Origin: Candidatus Flexifilum affinis | GTDB taxonomy: Bacteria > Chloroflexota > Anaerolineae > Aggregatilineales > Phototrophicaceae | Assembly (NCBI GenBank): GCA_016713325.1 | Contig: JADJPJ010000086.1 | Span: 1-18,766 of the forward strand | Direction: 5' to 3' | Length of the DNA: 18,766 nucleotides | Shown: positions 1-7,076 of the stretch, piece after piece | Layout of the letters: each line of letters begins with the position of its first letter | Position numbering within the stretch: position 1 is the stretch's first letter | Made by a program: the position numbers and the translations under genes | Notes under the pieces: model-generated | Told to the model about the DNA's origin: nothing | What the model saw: only the letters and a program-made list of their open reading frames with translations | Database searches by the model: none

Positions 1-27
1 GAAGATGGAGGATAGAGGTTTATCGTA

Positions 28-398
28 ATGTTGGACAAATTCCGGGTTCTCATCGTAGAAGACAACGCCGACCCGCTGCTTTTACAGCAAGACGATGCAG
101 ACCCTTGGGCCTTAAAATCGATCCGGTGACCAGCCCGGCCAATGCCCGTGAACTGGTTACACGGCGTCACTACGACCTGATCATCTGCGACATGCGTCTG
201 GGTGAAGATCACGGCACCGAACTGCTGCGCTATCTGAAGGCCAAAGATCGAAGGCGCTGAGGTCATCATCGTCTCGGGCGAAGACCACTATCGCGACGCC
301 TGCCGCCAGATCGGCTTCGATCTGTTTCTCTCCCAAACCAGTGTCGATGCGCGAACTCAAGACACTGGTCACCCCGCCTGCTTGTCGCCGCGCCTTGA
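28..398 (+). CDS. receiver-only response regulator (frame broken by indels)
   Basis: This is a two-component receiver domain with no output domain, so it would act by protein contact in the cytoplasm. The ATG at 28 follows a purine-rich GGATAGAGG and starts MLDKFRVLIVEDNADP, the usual first beta strand with its acidic residues. The phosphoacceptor strand reads YDLIICDMRLGEDHGTELL (about 175-235). Later pieces give EVIIVSGEDHYRDACRQIGF and, after removal of one C, FLSKPVSMRELKTLV with the conserved Lys-Pro. At least four frame changes are needed (near 85, 115, 250, 335 and 372 in total), and the reading then ends at a TGA at 396-398, giving about 120 residues, normal for a lone receiver. Each break keeps conserved sequence on both sides, so sequencing error is more likely than decay. 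Its kinase is not in view; the two receivers at 16307 and 16673 are similar in type. Confidence 0.8.
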
Positions 399-492
399 GT
401 CGATTGTCAGCCTGCCGCAGTCACCGCATCGTCCACGAGCCTGCCGCGCGTCATCTGAATCTGTGCGCTGACGCGCTGTTTTTGGGAGTGAA

Positions 493-527
493 AACGCCCT
501 GGCCAACTGGCCAGGCGTTGTTTTTTT
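493..527 (+). terminator. intrinsic terminator after the response regulator
   Basis: A GC-rich inverted repeat (ACGCC, one bulged C, TGGCC pairing with GGCCAGGCGT across a four-base loop) is followed by a run of seven T at 521-527. It lies about 95 bases after the stop of the upstream gene. The four A before the stem could give weak termination of the convergent minus-strand gene ending at 545. Confidence 0.8.
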
Positions 528-544
528 CGCTAGGTGCGTCGGCG

Positions 545-1608
545 TTAGCGCTTGGGCACGACGCCTACATCACCTTCGATGATCTTCACGAAAACCGCTG
601 GCCCCAGCCCACCGTGCCCGCCAGATCACCTTTGCACCAGCCGTCGCCTGTCTGCTCCGGATCGGCAGCAGGTCGCTCCCAGGGGATGCGTCCGATCTGC
701 GTCGAGAGCACATTAGGCTCGGCGCGCAGACGCAGGGTGGCCTCGCTCTGGCCGACCACGCCGGTCTGAGAGGCCGGATCGCCGCAGTGACGAACGGGTT
801 GGTGATCGGCGCGTTGAAGCTGTTGCCATTGATGTTGAAGTAGTAATGCCAGACCCACCCCTGCGTGTTGCTGAGCTGGATCAGATACCACAGTGAGTTT
901 TCGTCGCGGCCGAGCACCTGGTACGTCTGCCCGCGCAGCACGCGGGGCCTACGACCGGTGCGCCCAGGAACGGACCTGACCGGACCAGCAGCACCTGCGC
1001 GCGGATGACGGAGCCGCTCAGCGCGCCCGGGGGATGGCGGCAGCGGCGTCGGTGGGATGCGTGAGGCGGTCAGCGTCGGGCCGGCGGTGACGAACCCGCC
1101 GCCTGGGATCGACGTCCCCACACCGGTGACGCCGCCACTGATCAGGAACCACTGAACCGGAGCGCCGCCTGATCGATGCCCTCGAAGTACTCCACCACCA
1201 GCGAGTGCGTGCCCGCTGCCAGGGGTATTGGAAGCGGTCGGTGGTCAGCGCGCGGCCGATGTGGCGGTCGAGCACCAGCACGCCGTCGATGAACACGCAC
1301 GCCGTCATCGGACGAGACGATGAATTCGTACGTCCCGGCGTTGAAAAGCTGCACGGAGGAGTAGCGCGCCGAGAAGTTGTCGTCGTTGACCACCCCGGCC
1401 GCGGGCTGACGAACCCCAGTTGAAGTTGATGCCACTCGCCAGCGCTTCGGACAGGGACAGGACTGCCGGACAGGTCGGTATTGTTGAAATACTGCGCCGT
1501 CCAGCCCGTGCCGAACTCCTGCGCCACGTCGGCGTTGATCATCACCGCCGCGCTGATCAGCACCATCAGCAGGGCCAGTGTCAAGCCAAGTCTACGCAAG
1601 TTCATCAT
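545..1608 (-). CDS. secreted PA14-domain protein with SH3-like repeats (frame broken)
   Basis: This is probably an exported, surface-acting glycan- or wall-binding protein. The start at 1608 (ATG ATG) follows GGAAGGG. A signal peptide (MNLRRLGLTLALLMVLISAAVMINA) is followed by a PA14-type domain: WTAQYFNNTDLSGSPV, FSARYSSVQLFNAGTYEF, SSDDGVRVFIDGVLVLD and the closing LVVEYFEGIDQAALRF. A proline-rich linker leads to two bacterial SH3-like modules: VLRGQTYQVLGRDENSLWYL with TQGWVWHYYF, then TLRLRAEPNVLSTQIGRI with TGDGWCK. After one-base correction the end reads AVFVKIIEGDVGVVPKR and stops at TAA (545-547). Roughly ten indels disrupt the frame. PA14 and SH3b families bind carbohydrate or peptidoglycan, but the substrate here is unknown and no catalytic domain is visible. 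Confidence 0.75.
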
Positions 1609-1678
1609 CCCATCCCTTCCTCACCTTGAGCGATGCAGGCGTCGATGCAATCAGTACCAGCCAACGACCATATAGCGA

Positions 1679-1706
1679 AGTATACACCGCACACCGCGGG
1701 GCGCAA
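1679..1706 (-). promoter_or_regulatory. candidate promoter of the PA14/SH3 gene
   Basis: Reading the minus strand, TTGCGC (1706-1701) and TATACT (1684-1679) are separated by 16 bases. Transcription would begin about 65 bases before the ATG at 1608. This also argues that the upstream cyclophilin gene ends before this point rather than running to 1605 as the raw frame allows. Confidence 0.45.
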
Positions 1707-1744
1707 CCTGCTCCACAGTGAGACGATAGTCATGGCCCAGCCGA

Positions 1745-2233
1745 TTACGATCTCGACGATCGTCACCGTCTGCATGGTATCGCCCTGACGGATGGCATTG
1801 ACCACCTCCAGGCTCTTCGCATCGACCACCTTTGCCGAAGACGGCGTGCTTGCCATCGAGGTGCGGCTGCGGCGAATGGGTGATGAAGAACTGCGATCCG
1901 TTGGTGTTCGGGCCGGCATTGGCCATGCTCAGCACGCCGGGGCCATCGTGCCTTGAGACGAGAGCGCTCGCTTCGTCATTGCACTTGTAACCAGGGCCAC
2001 CGCGACCGGTGCCGGTCGGGTCGCCACCCTGGACGACAAGTTCGATCACGCGGTGGAAGACCACGCCATCATAAAGCCGTCGCGGGCCAGAAAGACGAAG
2101 TTGTTGACGGAGATCGGCGCCTGGCGGTGTAGAGTTCGACTTCGATCAGGCCCTGGCTGGTCTGGATCTGCGCCTTGTAGTTCTTCTTCGGGTCAATGAC
2201 TATCGCCGGAGCGGCATTGTAGCTTTTCGACAT
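1745..2233 (-). CDS. cyclophilin-type peptidyl-prolyl cis-trans isomerase (frame broken)
   Basis: The enzyme catalyses proline cis-trans isomerisation during protein folding. The start [14 protein letters not shown] (ATG at 2233) leads to [15 protein letters not shown]. Other frames supply [20 protein letters not shown], then [11 protein letters not shown], then [20 protein letters not shown], then [23 protein letters not shown]. These are the cyclophilin core blocks, including the catalytic Arg of FHRVI and the Gln-Phe-Phe of GSQFFIT. There is no signal peptide, so it is probably cytoplasmic. At least three indels split it (about 2075-2140, 1955 and 1840). The C-terminal end is uncertain: the raw frame stays open to 1605, but family length (about 160 residues) and the promoter at 1679-1706 suggest a stop near the TAA at 1745. 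Confidence 0.82.
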
Positions 2234-2270
2234 CAGCTTCAGCCTATACTTTGGAGAATCAGATGGTCCG

Positions 2271-2276
2271 ATTATA
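2271..2276 (-). promoter_or_regulatory. -10 element upstream of the cyclophilin gene
   Basis: A perfect TATAAT lies on the minus strand 38 bases before the ATG at 2233. It comes just after the terminator assigned to the upstream amt gene, as expected for a separate unit. No good -35 hexamer is seen. Confidence 0.45.
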
Positions 2277-2286
2277 GCAGCAGCGC

Positions 2287-2324
2287 AAAAGGACGGCGCG
2301 CCTGCCGGGGCGGGCGCGTCCTTT
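2287..2324 (-). terminator. candidate intrinsic terminator of amt
   Basis: AAAGGACG (2288-2295) pairs perfectly with CGTCCTTT (2317-2324), and the GC-rich interior can pair further. On the minus strand the stem runs into TTTT. It lies 40-75 bases past the stop of the ammonium transporter gene. Confidence 0.55.
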
Positions 2325-2363
2325 GTGGAAAACGAACAGAGCGGATGAGACTGCGAGGGGGGA

Positions 2364-3752
2364 TTAGTCGCCTGCGCCCGCTGCAGGCTTGGCTTCCAGG
2401 TCCAGGAAGTCGGTGTAAGCGACCGCGCCGTGTTCGTAGGCGTCGATCCGGATCGTCTCGGCCTGTCGGGGATGCGCAGCACGCCCAGCGCCTTGATGAT
2501 GAACCACATAACCGTGCAGGTCACGCCGGCCCAGGCGGGACACCAGCGCCACGCCGATGATCTGCGAGATGAGCCGGGAGGCATCGCCTCCCATCAGCAG
2601 GCCCGCCGCGCCGAGTTCCGCACGCCCAGGAAGCCGATGGCCAGGGTGCCCATCGCGCCGCAGGTGCCGTACCGCGAACGCGCCAACCGCATCGTCGATC
2701 TTCAGCTTTCCAGCACGTCCAGGGTCAGGACGAACAGCACGCCAGCCAGCGCGCCAATGAACACCGAGGCCGTTGGCGTGAAGAAGGCACAGCCTGCGGT
2801 GATGCCGACAAGACCAGCTAGCGAGCCGTTCAAGGCTGTGGAGAGGTTCCATTTGCCCGTTCGCAAGAAGACGAGCAGAAGGGAGGAGAACGCCCCGCAG
2901 CGCCTGCCAGCGTGGTGTTCATGGTCACCAGACCGACCAGACCGTTATTGCCCATGCTCAGGGTCGAGCCGGGGTTGAAGCCATACCAGCCGAACCACAG
3001 GATGAACGCGCCGAGCGCCGCCAGACTGAGGTTGTGCTGTGCGGGCGGGTTGCCCCAGACGCGGCCCTTGCGCGGGCCGAGCATCATCGCGCCCGTCAGG
3101 CCGACGATGGCGCCGAGCAGGTGAACCACGGTGCTGCCGGCGAAGTCCTTGAAGGACACTTCCAGGGATGCCAGGATACCCCCGCCCCACACCCAGTGGA
3201 CGACGACGGGATAGATCGCGGCGATGATGAAGCTGTAGATGATCTTGCCGATGAAGTTGGTGCGCTCGGCCATGGCGCCGGTGGCGATCGTGCCGGCTGT
3301 CGCGCAGAAGGCGAACTGGAAGAAGGCCAGGACAAAGGCGCTCACGCCAGTACCGAAATCGACCGTGCCGTCGGCGATAACCATCGCGTCGCTCAGGAAG
3401 AAGTTGCTGGCCCCAAACAGGCCGCCCTGCGACGTGCCAAAGGCGATGCCGTAGCCAACGGCGAAGAAGATCAAACCCCAAAAGCGGCGTCCATGTAGTT
3501 TTCCAGGAGCGAGTTGACCACGCCGCGGGAGCGGATCGAACCGGCTTCCAGGAAGGCAAACCCGGTCTGCATGAAGAAGACGAGGAAGGATGCTACCAGT
3601 ATCCACATCGCGTCCAGATTGACCGCAACGGCGCCGACGTCATCCAGGGTCGCAGCATCCTGCGCCTGGGCTGTCGTGCCGAAGATCGCCAGAACCAGCG
3701 AGGCAACGGCAAAGGTGAAAATGCGCCGCCAGAAACGCTTGTGCTTGAACAT
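2364..3752 (-). CDS. amt: ammonium transporter, Amt family (frame broken)
   Basis: This is an inner-membrane ammonium channel of the Amt/MEP/Rh family. The ATG at 3752 is preceded by GGAGG (3765-3761, 8-base gap). A signal peptide (MFKHKRFWRRIFTFAVASLVLAIFGTTAQA) precedes VNLDAMWILVASFLVFFMQTGFAFLEAG, the usual start of Amt helix 1. Helices continue through FFLSDAMVIADGTVDFGTGV and FAFCATAGTIATGAMAERTNF. The family signature DFAGSTVVHLLGAIVGLTGA carries the first pore histidine. The second should lie in GAFAV(H)GTCGAMGT near 2660, where two bases seem to be missing. The tail reads TIRIDAYEHGAVAYTD and ends at TAA (2364-2366). The size, about 460 residues, is normal. Indels occur near 3480, 2895, 2700, 2660, 2570 and 2470. 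No GlnK/PII gene is adjacent. Confidence 0.92.
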
Positions 3753-3806
3753 GACCAGGTCCTCCGGTGTGTCTATATGTGACAGGAGCGCAGTTTACCG
3801 GCTCGA

Positions 3807-3838
3807 TTCGGTATTTCTGCACAGTAGGTCGTACCGAA
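3807..3838. promoter_or_regulatory. inverted repeat upstream of amt
   Basis: TTCGGTA (3807-3813) and TACCGAA (3832-3838) are exact inverse copies with an 18-base spacer. They lie 55-86 bases before the amt start, inside the 355-base gap between two divergent genes. An operator or a hairpin in the amt leader would both fit. Confidence 0.35.
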
Positions 3839-3846
3839 ATTCTCCA

Positions 3847-3894
3847 TTATTCTGTTGTCAGATTCTGACATAAACCGCTTTTTGGTCAGAATAA
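3847..3894. promoter_or_regulatory. nested palindromes in the amt / aldo-keto reductase gap
   Basis: GTCAGA-T-TCTGAC (3857-3869) is a 13-base palindrome. It is flanked by TTATTCTG (3847-3854) and its inverse CAGAATAA (3887-3894), and the half-site GTCAGA recurs at 3885-3890. Such a cluster between divergent genes suggests a regulator binding site. The rest of the 3753-4107 gap holds no convincing gene. Confidence 0.4.
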
Positions 3895-4069
3895 CGAACA
3901 GTGGGTCTCTGCGTGAAGTTGAGAAGCACCTGCCTCAGGAAGATGTTGTGTATATCGCACAATGTGAGTTGTTCGAGATGAAGAAGATCATACGTCGTCT
4001 CTTTGAAAGGTTTTCGATGAAACTGCGGGAGCTGGCCGAACGTGCAGGTGGCAGATGCGCTGTGTCCTC

Positions 4070-4075
4070 TATAAT
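4070..4075 (+). promoter_or_regulatory. -10 element of the aldo/keto reductase gene
   Basis: A perfect TATAAT lies 32 bases before the ATG at 4108. No clear -35 box is found at the usual distance. The ribosome binding site GAGGG is at 4099-4103. Confidence 0.45.
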
Positions 4076-4107
4076 TCCGGCAATCTGTACACGGAAGCGA
4101 GGGTTTC

Positions 4108-5136
4108 ATGCGCTACAAACTATTGGGCAAGAGCGGACTGCGCGTCTCGGAGCTGTGCCTGGGCACCATGACCTTCGGCGAAACCTGGGGCTGGGGCGCG
4201 TCCTTGGAAGAATCGCGCGAGATCTTTGAGCGCTACAGCGAGGCCGGCGGCAACTTCATCGATACGTCGTGCAATTACACCGAGGGCATGGCCGAAACCT
4301 TCGTCGGCGAGTTGTTGGGCTCGAATCGCGACTCCTATGTGGTGGCGACCAAGTACACCCTGACCAAGACGACCTCGACCGATCCTAACTCCGGCGGCAA
4401 CAGCCGCAAAAACATGATGCAGTCGGTGGAGGCCAGCCTGCGCCGGCTGCGCACCGACTACCTGGACATCTTCTACCTGCATGTCTGGGATTACATGACC
4501 CCGGTGGAAGAAGTGATGCGCGGCCTGGACGATCTGGTGCGGCAGGGCAAGGTCACCTACATCGCCATCTCGGACACGCCGGCCTATATCGTGGCGCAGG
4601 CCAACACCCTGGCCGAACTGCGGGGGTGGTCGAGCTTCGTCGGCATCCAGGTGCCCTACGCCCTTAACCGCCGCGACATCGAGCGCGAGATCCTGCCGAT
4701 GGCCAGGCACTGGGGCATGGCCGTCATGCCCTGGGGGCTGATCGGTGGCGGGGTGCTGACCGGCAAATACGATAATCAGGAAAATGACTCGCCCAAGCGC
4801 TACGACCCGGAGCGGGTGACCATCAAGGAGCGGACCCGGGCGTCGATCGATGCGGTCAAGGCGGTGGCCGAGGAGACCGGACGCAGCCGCGCGCAGGTGG
4901 CGATCAACTGGGTGCGCCAGCAGCAGCAGCGCGCGCAGATCATCCCTATTCTCGGGGCGCGCACGCCGCAGCAGTTGGAGGATAACCTGGGTGTGCTGGA
5001 GTGGTCGTTAAGCGACGAGCAGCTTCAGCGCCTCTCCGACGCCAGCGCCATCGAGATGGGCTTTCCGCACGACTTCATCCCTGGCAACCCGTATATCTAC
5101 GGCGCGACTTACGATCAGGTCGATAAGAGGCCGTAG
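4108..5136 (+). CDS. aldo/keto reductase family oxidoreductase
   Basis: This is a cytoplasmic NAD(P)H-dependent reductase with the TIM-barrel AKR fold. The frame is intact over 342 residues, a normal length, from an ATG with GAGGG four bases upstream. It opens MRYKLLGKSGLRVSELCLGTMTFG, typical of the AKR11/YajO/Tas-like group. The catalytic tetrad is visible: Asp52 and Tyr57 in FIDTSCNYTEG, Lys82 in VVATKYTL and His125 in FYLHVWDY. The C-terminal IIPILGARTPQQLEDNLGVL is the usual cofactor-binding segment. The gene appears to stand alone: the upstream gene is divergent, and a hairpin repeat separates it from modA. The substrate cannot be told from sequence. It lies in a stretch without frame errors, unlike the left part of the window. 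Confidence 0.93.
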   Translation: MRYKLLGKSGLRVSELCLGTMTFGETWGWGASLEESREIFERYSEAGGNFIDTSCNYTEGMAETFVGELLGSNRDSYVVATKYTLTKTTSTDPNSGGNSRKNMMQSVEASLRRLRTDYLDIFYLHVWDYMTPVEEVMRGLDDLVRQGKVTYIAISDTPAYIVAQANTLAELRGWSSFVGIQVPYALNRRDIEREILPMARHWGMAVMPWGLIGGGVLTGKYDNQENDSPKRYDPERVTIKERTRASIDAVKAVAEETGRSRAQVAINWVRQQQQRAQIIPILGARTPQQLEDNLGVLEWSLSDEQLQRLSDASAIEMGFPHDFIPGNPYIYGATYDQVDKRP

Positions 5137-5159
5137 AGATGGGATGAGGCATGGGCAAA

Positions 5160-5238
5160 ACCCTCGCCCCGACCTTTGGTCATGCCCTCTCCCGTGAAAC
5201 GAGAGAGGGCGGCTCCGTGCAGCGCATCGGGTGAGGGT
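5160..5238. repeat. double-hairpin intergenic repeat (REP/MITE-like)
   Basis: The outer arms ACCCTCGCCCCGA (5160-5172) and TCGGGTGAGGGT (5227-5238) are inverse copies with one mismatch and one extra base. They enclose a perfect 8-bp hairpin, GCCCTCTC (5184-5191) with GAGAGGGC (5203-5210). Elements of this CCCTC-rich type are common dispersed repeats in bacteria. It may also act as a terminator for the reductase gene, which ends at 5136. Confidence 0.65.
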
Positions 5239-5297
5239 CAATCACCGCCGGAAAGCCTTTCCTGCCATCCTCCTCAACCAGTTTTTGTACCTCCTGA

Positions 5298-5338
5298 CTA
5301 TTCCACGATAGAATACAATATATTCCATTGTGGAATAG
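5298..5338 (+). promoter_or_regulatory. tandem palindromic operator in the modA promoter
   Basis: Two copies of one palindrome sit side by side: TATTCCA-CGA-TAGAATA (5299-5315, one mismatch) and TATTCCA-TTG-TGGAATA (5321-5337, perfect arms). Their centres are 22 bp apart, two helical turns, so dimers would bind on the same face. The outermost arms CTATTCCAC and GTGGAATAG are also perfect inverse copies. The -10-like sequences TACAAT (5314-5319) and TATATT (5319-5324) lie inside the block, so binding should block transcription. By context, a molybdate- or tungstate-responsive repressor is a fair guess; the motif is not the ModE box of E. coli as I know it. Confidence 0.6.
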
Positions 5339-5374
5339 TGCTGCCTGCTTCTTTGCAGACATGGAGGTTCATCA

Positions 5375-6184
5375 ATGAAGAAATACGCTCTAGTGCTCGC
5401 TGCGCTCACTTTGCTGATCGGTTGCCTCGGCGTGCAAGCGCAGGACGCCCAGACCCTGACCGTCTTTGCGGCCGCGTCGCTGACCAACGCCTTCGAGGAG
5501 ATCGGAACCGCCTTCGAAGCCGCCAATCCCGGCGTCGACGTGATCTTCAGCTTCGCCAGCTCGTCCGATCTGGCGGCACAGTTGGTCGAAGGCGCCCCTG
5601 CCGACGTCTTCGCCAGCGCCAACAATTCGCAGATGACCGTGGCGCGTGATGGCGACCGCATCGCCGGAAGCCCCGGACCTTTCGTCAAGAACCGGCTCGT
5701 CCTGATCCTGCCGGCGGACAATCCGGCTGGCATCGCGACGCTGCGCGACCTGGCCAACGAAGGCGTGCAGTTGGTCCTTGCCGCGCCCGCCGTTCCCGTT
5801 CGCACCTACACCGACACGATGCTGGAGCGCCTCGCGGCCGATTCGGCCTACGGCGAGGCCTATCGTGAAGCGGTACTGGCCAACCTCGTCTCTGAAGAAC
5901 AGAACGTGCGTCAGGTTTCCGCCAAGATCGCGCTGGGTGAGGGCGACGCGGGTATCGTTTATGTGTCGGACGTCACCCCGGACATCAACGACGACGTCAT
6001 CGCGATCCCTATCCCCGACTATCTGAACACCATCGCCACCTACCCAATCGCCGTCACCAATGACAGCGCTGTGCCGGAACTGGCGCAGGCTTTTGTCGAC
6101 TATGTGCTCTCCGAGCCCGGTCAGGCGACGCTGGTGGCGTGGAATTTCATCTCGGTCGCCATCCCGGAGATCCCTACGTCGTGA
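5375..6184 (+). CDS. modA: molybdate ABC transporter substrate-binding protein ModA
   Basis: This is an extracytoplasmic molybdate/tungstate-binding protein. The ATG at 5375 follows GGAGG at 5363-5367. The N-terminus MKKYALVLAALTLLIGC offers a lipobox (LIGC, Cys17), although cleavage after VQAQA-like residues is also possible. The mature part has the ModA hallmarks: LTVFAAASLTNAFEEIG (oxyanion-binding Ser), then FSFASSSDLAAQLVEGAPADVFASA, FVKNRLVLILP and GEGDAGIVYVSDV. The stop TGA (6182-6184) follows WNFISVAIPEIPTS. One base before this stop, another frame opens directly into a molybdopterin-oxidoreductase-like domain. The two may be one fused protein split by an indel. No modB or modC is nearby, which is unusual for modA. 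Confidence 0.9.
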   Translation: MKKYALVLAALTLLIGCLGVQAQDAQTLTVFAAASLTNAFEEIGTAFEAANPGVDVIFSFASSSDLAAQLVEGAPADVFASANNSQMTVARDGDRIAGSPGPFVKNRLVLILPADNPAGIATLRDLANEGVQLVLAAPAVPVRTYTDTMLERLAADSAYGEAYREAVLANLVSEEQNVRQVSAKIALGEGDAGIVYVSDVTPDINDDVIAIPIPDYLNTIATYPIAVTNDSAVPELAQAFVDYVLSEPGQATLVAWNFISVAIPEIPTS

Positions 6185-6645
6185 CGCTGCCTGAAGGCAA
6201 TACGGCCGTCTCCGTCGACGGGCAGGTGTTGAACCCGCTCACGCTCACAGTCGAGGATCTGCGCAGCAGTTTCTCCTCGCAGACCATCGACGTGACCTAC
6301 CTGAGCGGCGAAGATACGGTCTCCGCCTCATTCACCGGCGTCCCGCTGTGGCAGGTGATCAGCGCCGCGCAGCCGAACCTGAATGCCGACGTACGCAACG
6401 ATCGCGTCAGCACCTTCATCGTCGTGACCGGCTCCGACGGCTATCAGGCCGTGATCGCCTGGGGAGAAATCGATCCGGAATACGCCGGTCAGCCGATCCT
6501 GGTGGCATATGAGCGAGACGGCGCGGCCATCGATGCCGACCAGGGACCGATTCAACTGGTGGTGCCGACGGACGCGCGCGGCAGCCGCTACGTCAGTGGC
6601 GTGGTCAACATCAGCCTGCGCGACGCTCCGACGGTCGCGCGCTGA
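6181..6645 (+). CDS. sulfite-oxidase-like molybdopterin-binding domain, probably fused to ModA
   Basis: The product resembles the small form of the oxidoreductase molybdopterin-binding family (sulfite oxidase fold): VSVDGQVLNPLTLTVEDLRS, then FTGVPLWQVISAAQP, then VVTGSDGYQAVIAWGEIDP, then PIQLVVPTDARGSRYVSGVV. About 154 residues run from a GTG (6181-6183) that overlaps the modA TGA by three bases (GTGA). There is no ribosome binding site and no signal peptide of its own, although relatives are normally exported. A one-base correction near 6178 joins ModA to it as IPEIPTVVTLPEGNT, a natural linker. I favour a fusion of about 420 residues on the outer face of the membrane; translational coupling is the alternative. 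The cysteine that ligates molybdenum in true sulfite oxidases is not evident, so it may bind rather than catalyse. Confidence 0.72.
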   Translation: MTLPEGNTAVSVDGQVLNPLTLTVEDLRSSFSSQTIDVTYLSGEDTVSASFTGVPLWQVISAAQPNLNADVRNDRVSTFIVVTGSDGYQAVIAWGEIDPEYAGQPILVAYERDGAAIDADQGPIQLVVPTDARGSRYVSGVVNISLRDAPTVAR

Positions 6646-6655
6646 AACATCATTC

Positions 6656-6737
6656 GCTGTGAAACGAACAGCACACGAGTGCTCTTGGGTGCTGTCCGCG
6701 GTCCGGCGCGTCACTCATCACGAGATACCGCGCCGGA
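6656..6737 (+). promoter_or_regulatory. structured leader between the modA unit and mop
   Basis: GCTGT (6656-6660) can pair with ACAGC (6668-6672), while ACAGCAC (6668-6674) can pair instead with GTGCTGT (6689-6695). The two hairpins exclude each other. GCAC/GTGC (6671-6674, 6679-6682) is a third option. A second strong hairpin follows: TCCGGCGCG (6702-6710) with CGCGCCGGA (6729-6737). No T run follows, so a simple terminator is unlikely. A cis-regulatory RNA or a processing site is possible. I do not recognise the published molybdenum-cofactor riboswitch in it. Confidence 0.35.
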
Positions 6738-6791
6738 AATCGCATTGCAATATGTTTTGAAGAGATTTTCTAGTCAAGAGAGAAGGGCATC

Positions 6792-7001
6792 ATGTTAAGC
6801 GCACGAAATCAACTGAAGGGCGTTGTGAAATCACTGGCGATCGAAGGCATCATGGCGGAAGTGGTGGTGGCTCTGGGCGGCGATCAGGAGGTGGTCTCGG
6901 TCATCACCGCTTCTTCCGCGCGCCGCCTCGAACTGGAAGTTGGCAAAACGGTGACGGTGGTGATTAAATCGACGGAAGTGATGCTGGCGACAGACCCTTA
7001 G
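6792..7001 (+). CDS. mop: molybdenum-pterin-binding protein (molbindin, single Mop domain)
   Basis: This is a small cytoplasmic molybdate/tungstate-binding protein of 69 residues, the usual size of a one-domain Mop (TOBE fold), which assembles into hexamers with oxyanion sites between subunits. The ATG at 6792 has AGAAGGG just upstream. The sequence MLSARNQLKGVVKSLAIEGIMAEVVVAL contains the family start S-A-R-N-x-L-K-G. LEVGKTVTVVIKSTEVMLATD is the closing strand with the typical K-S-T-x-V motif. It lies in the same direction as modA, 146 bases downstream of the molybdopterin-like domain, and the two are probably co-regulated. The likely role is molybdate storage or buffering. Confidence 0.92.
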   Translation: MLSARNQLKGVVKSLAIEGIMAEVVVALGGDQEVVSVITASSARRLELEVGKTVTVVIKSTEVMLATDP

Positions 7002-7076
7002 GCCTGGTCTTCGTGACTGTCTGCACGCGGCGTTGCGCCTGAATGTCCCGGATTGCGAGCTGAAGGTCCACACGGT

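Noticed and set aside
3855..4229. Open reading frame of 124 codons on the plus strand upstream of the aldo/keto reductase
   Set aside because: No ribosome site, no family features, and its 3' third overlaps the real reductase start in another frame; the region is rich in palindromes and reads better as control DNA.
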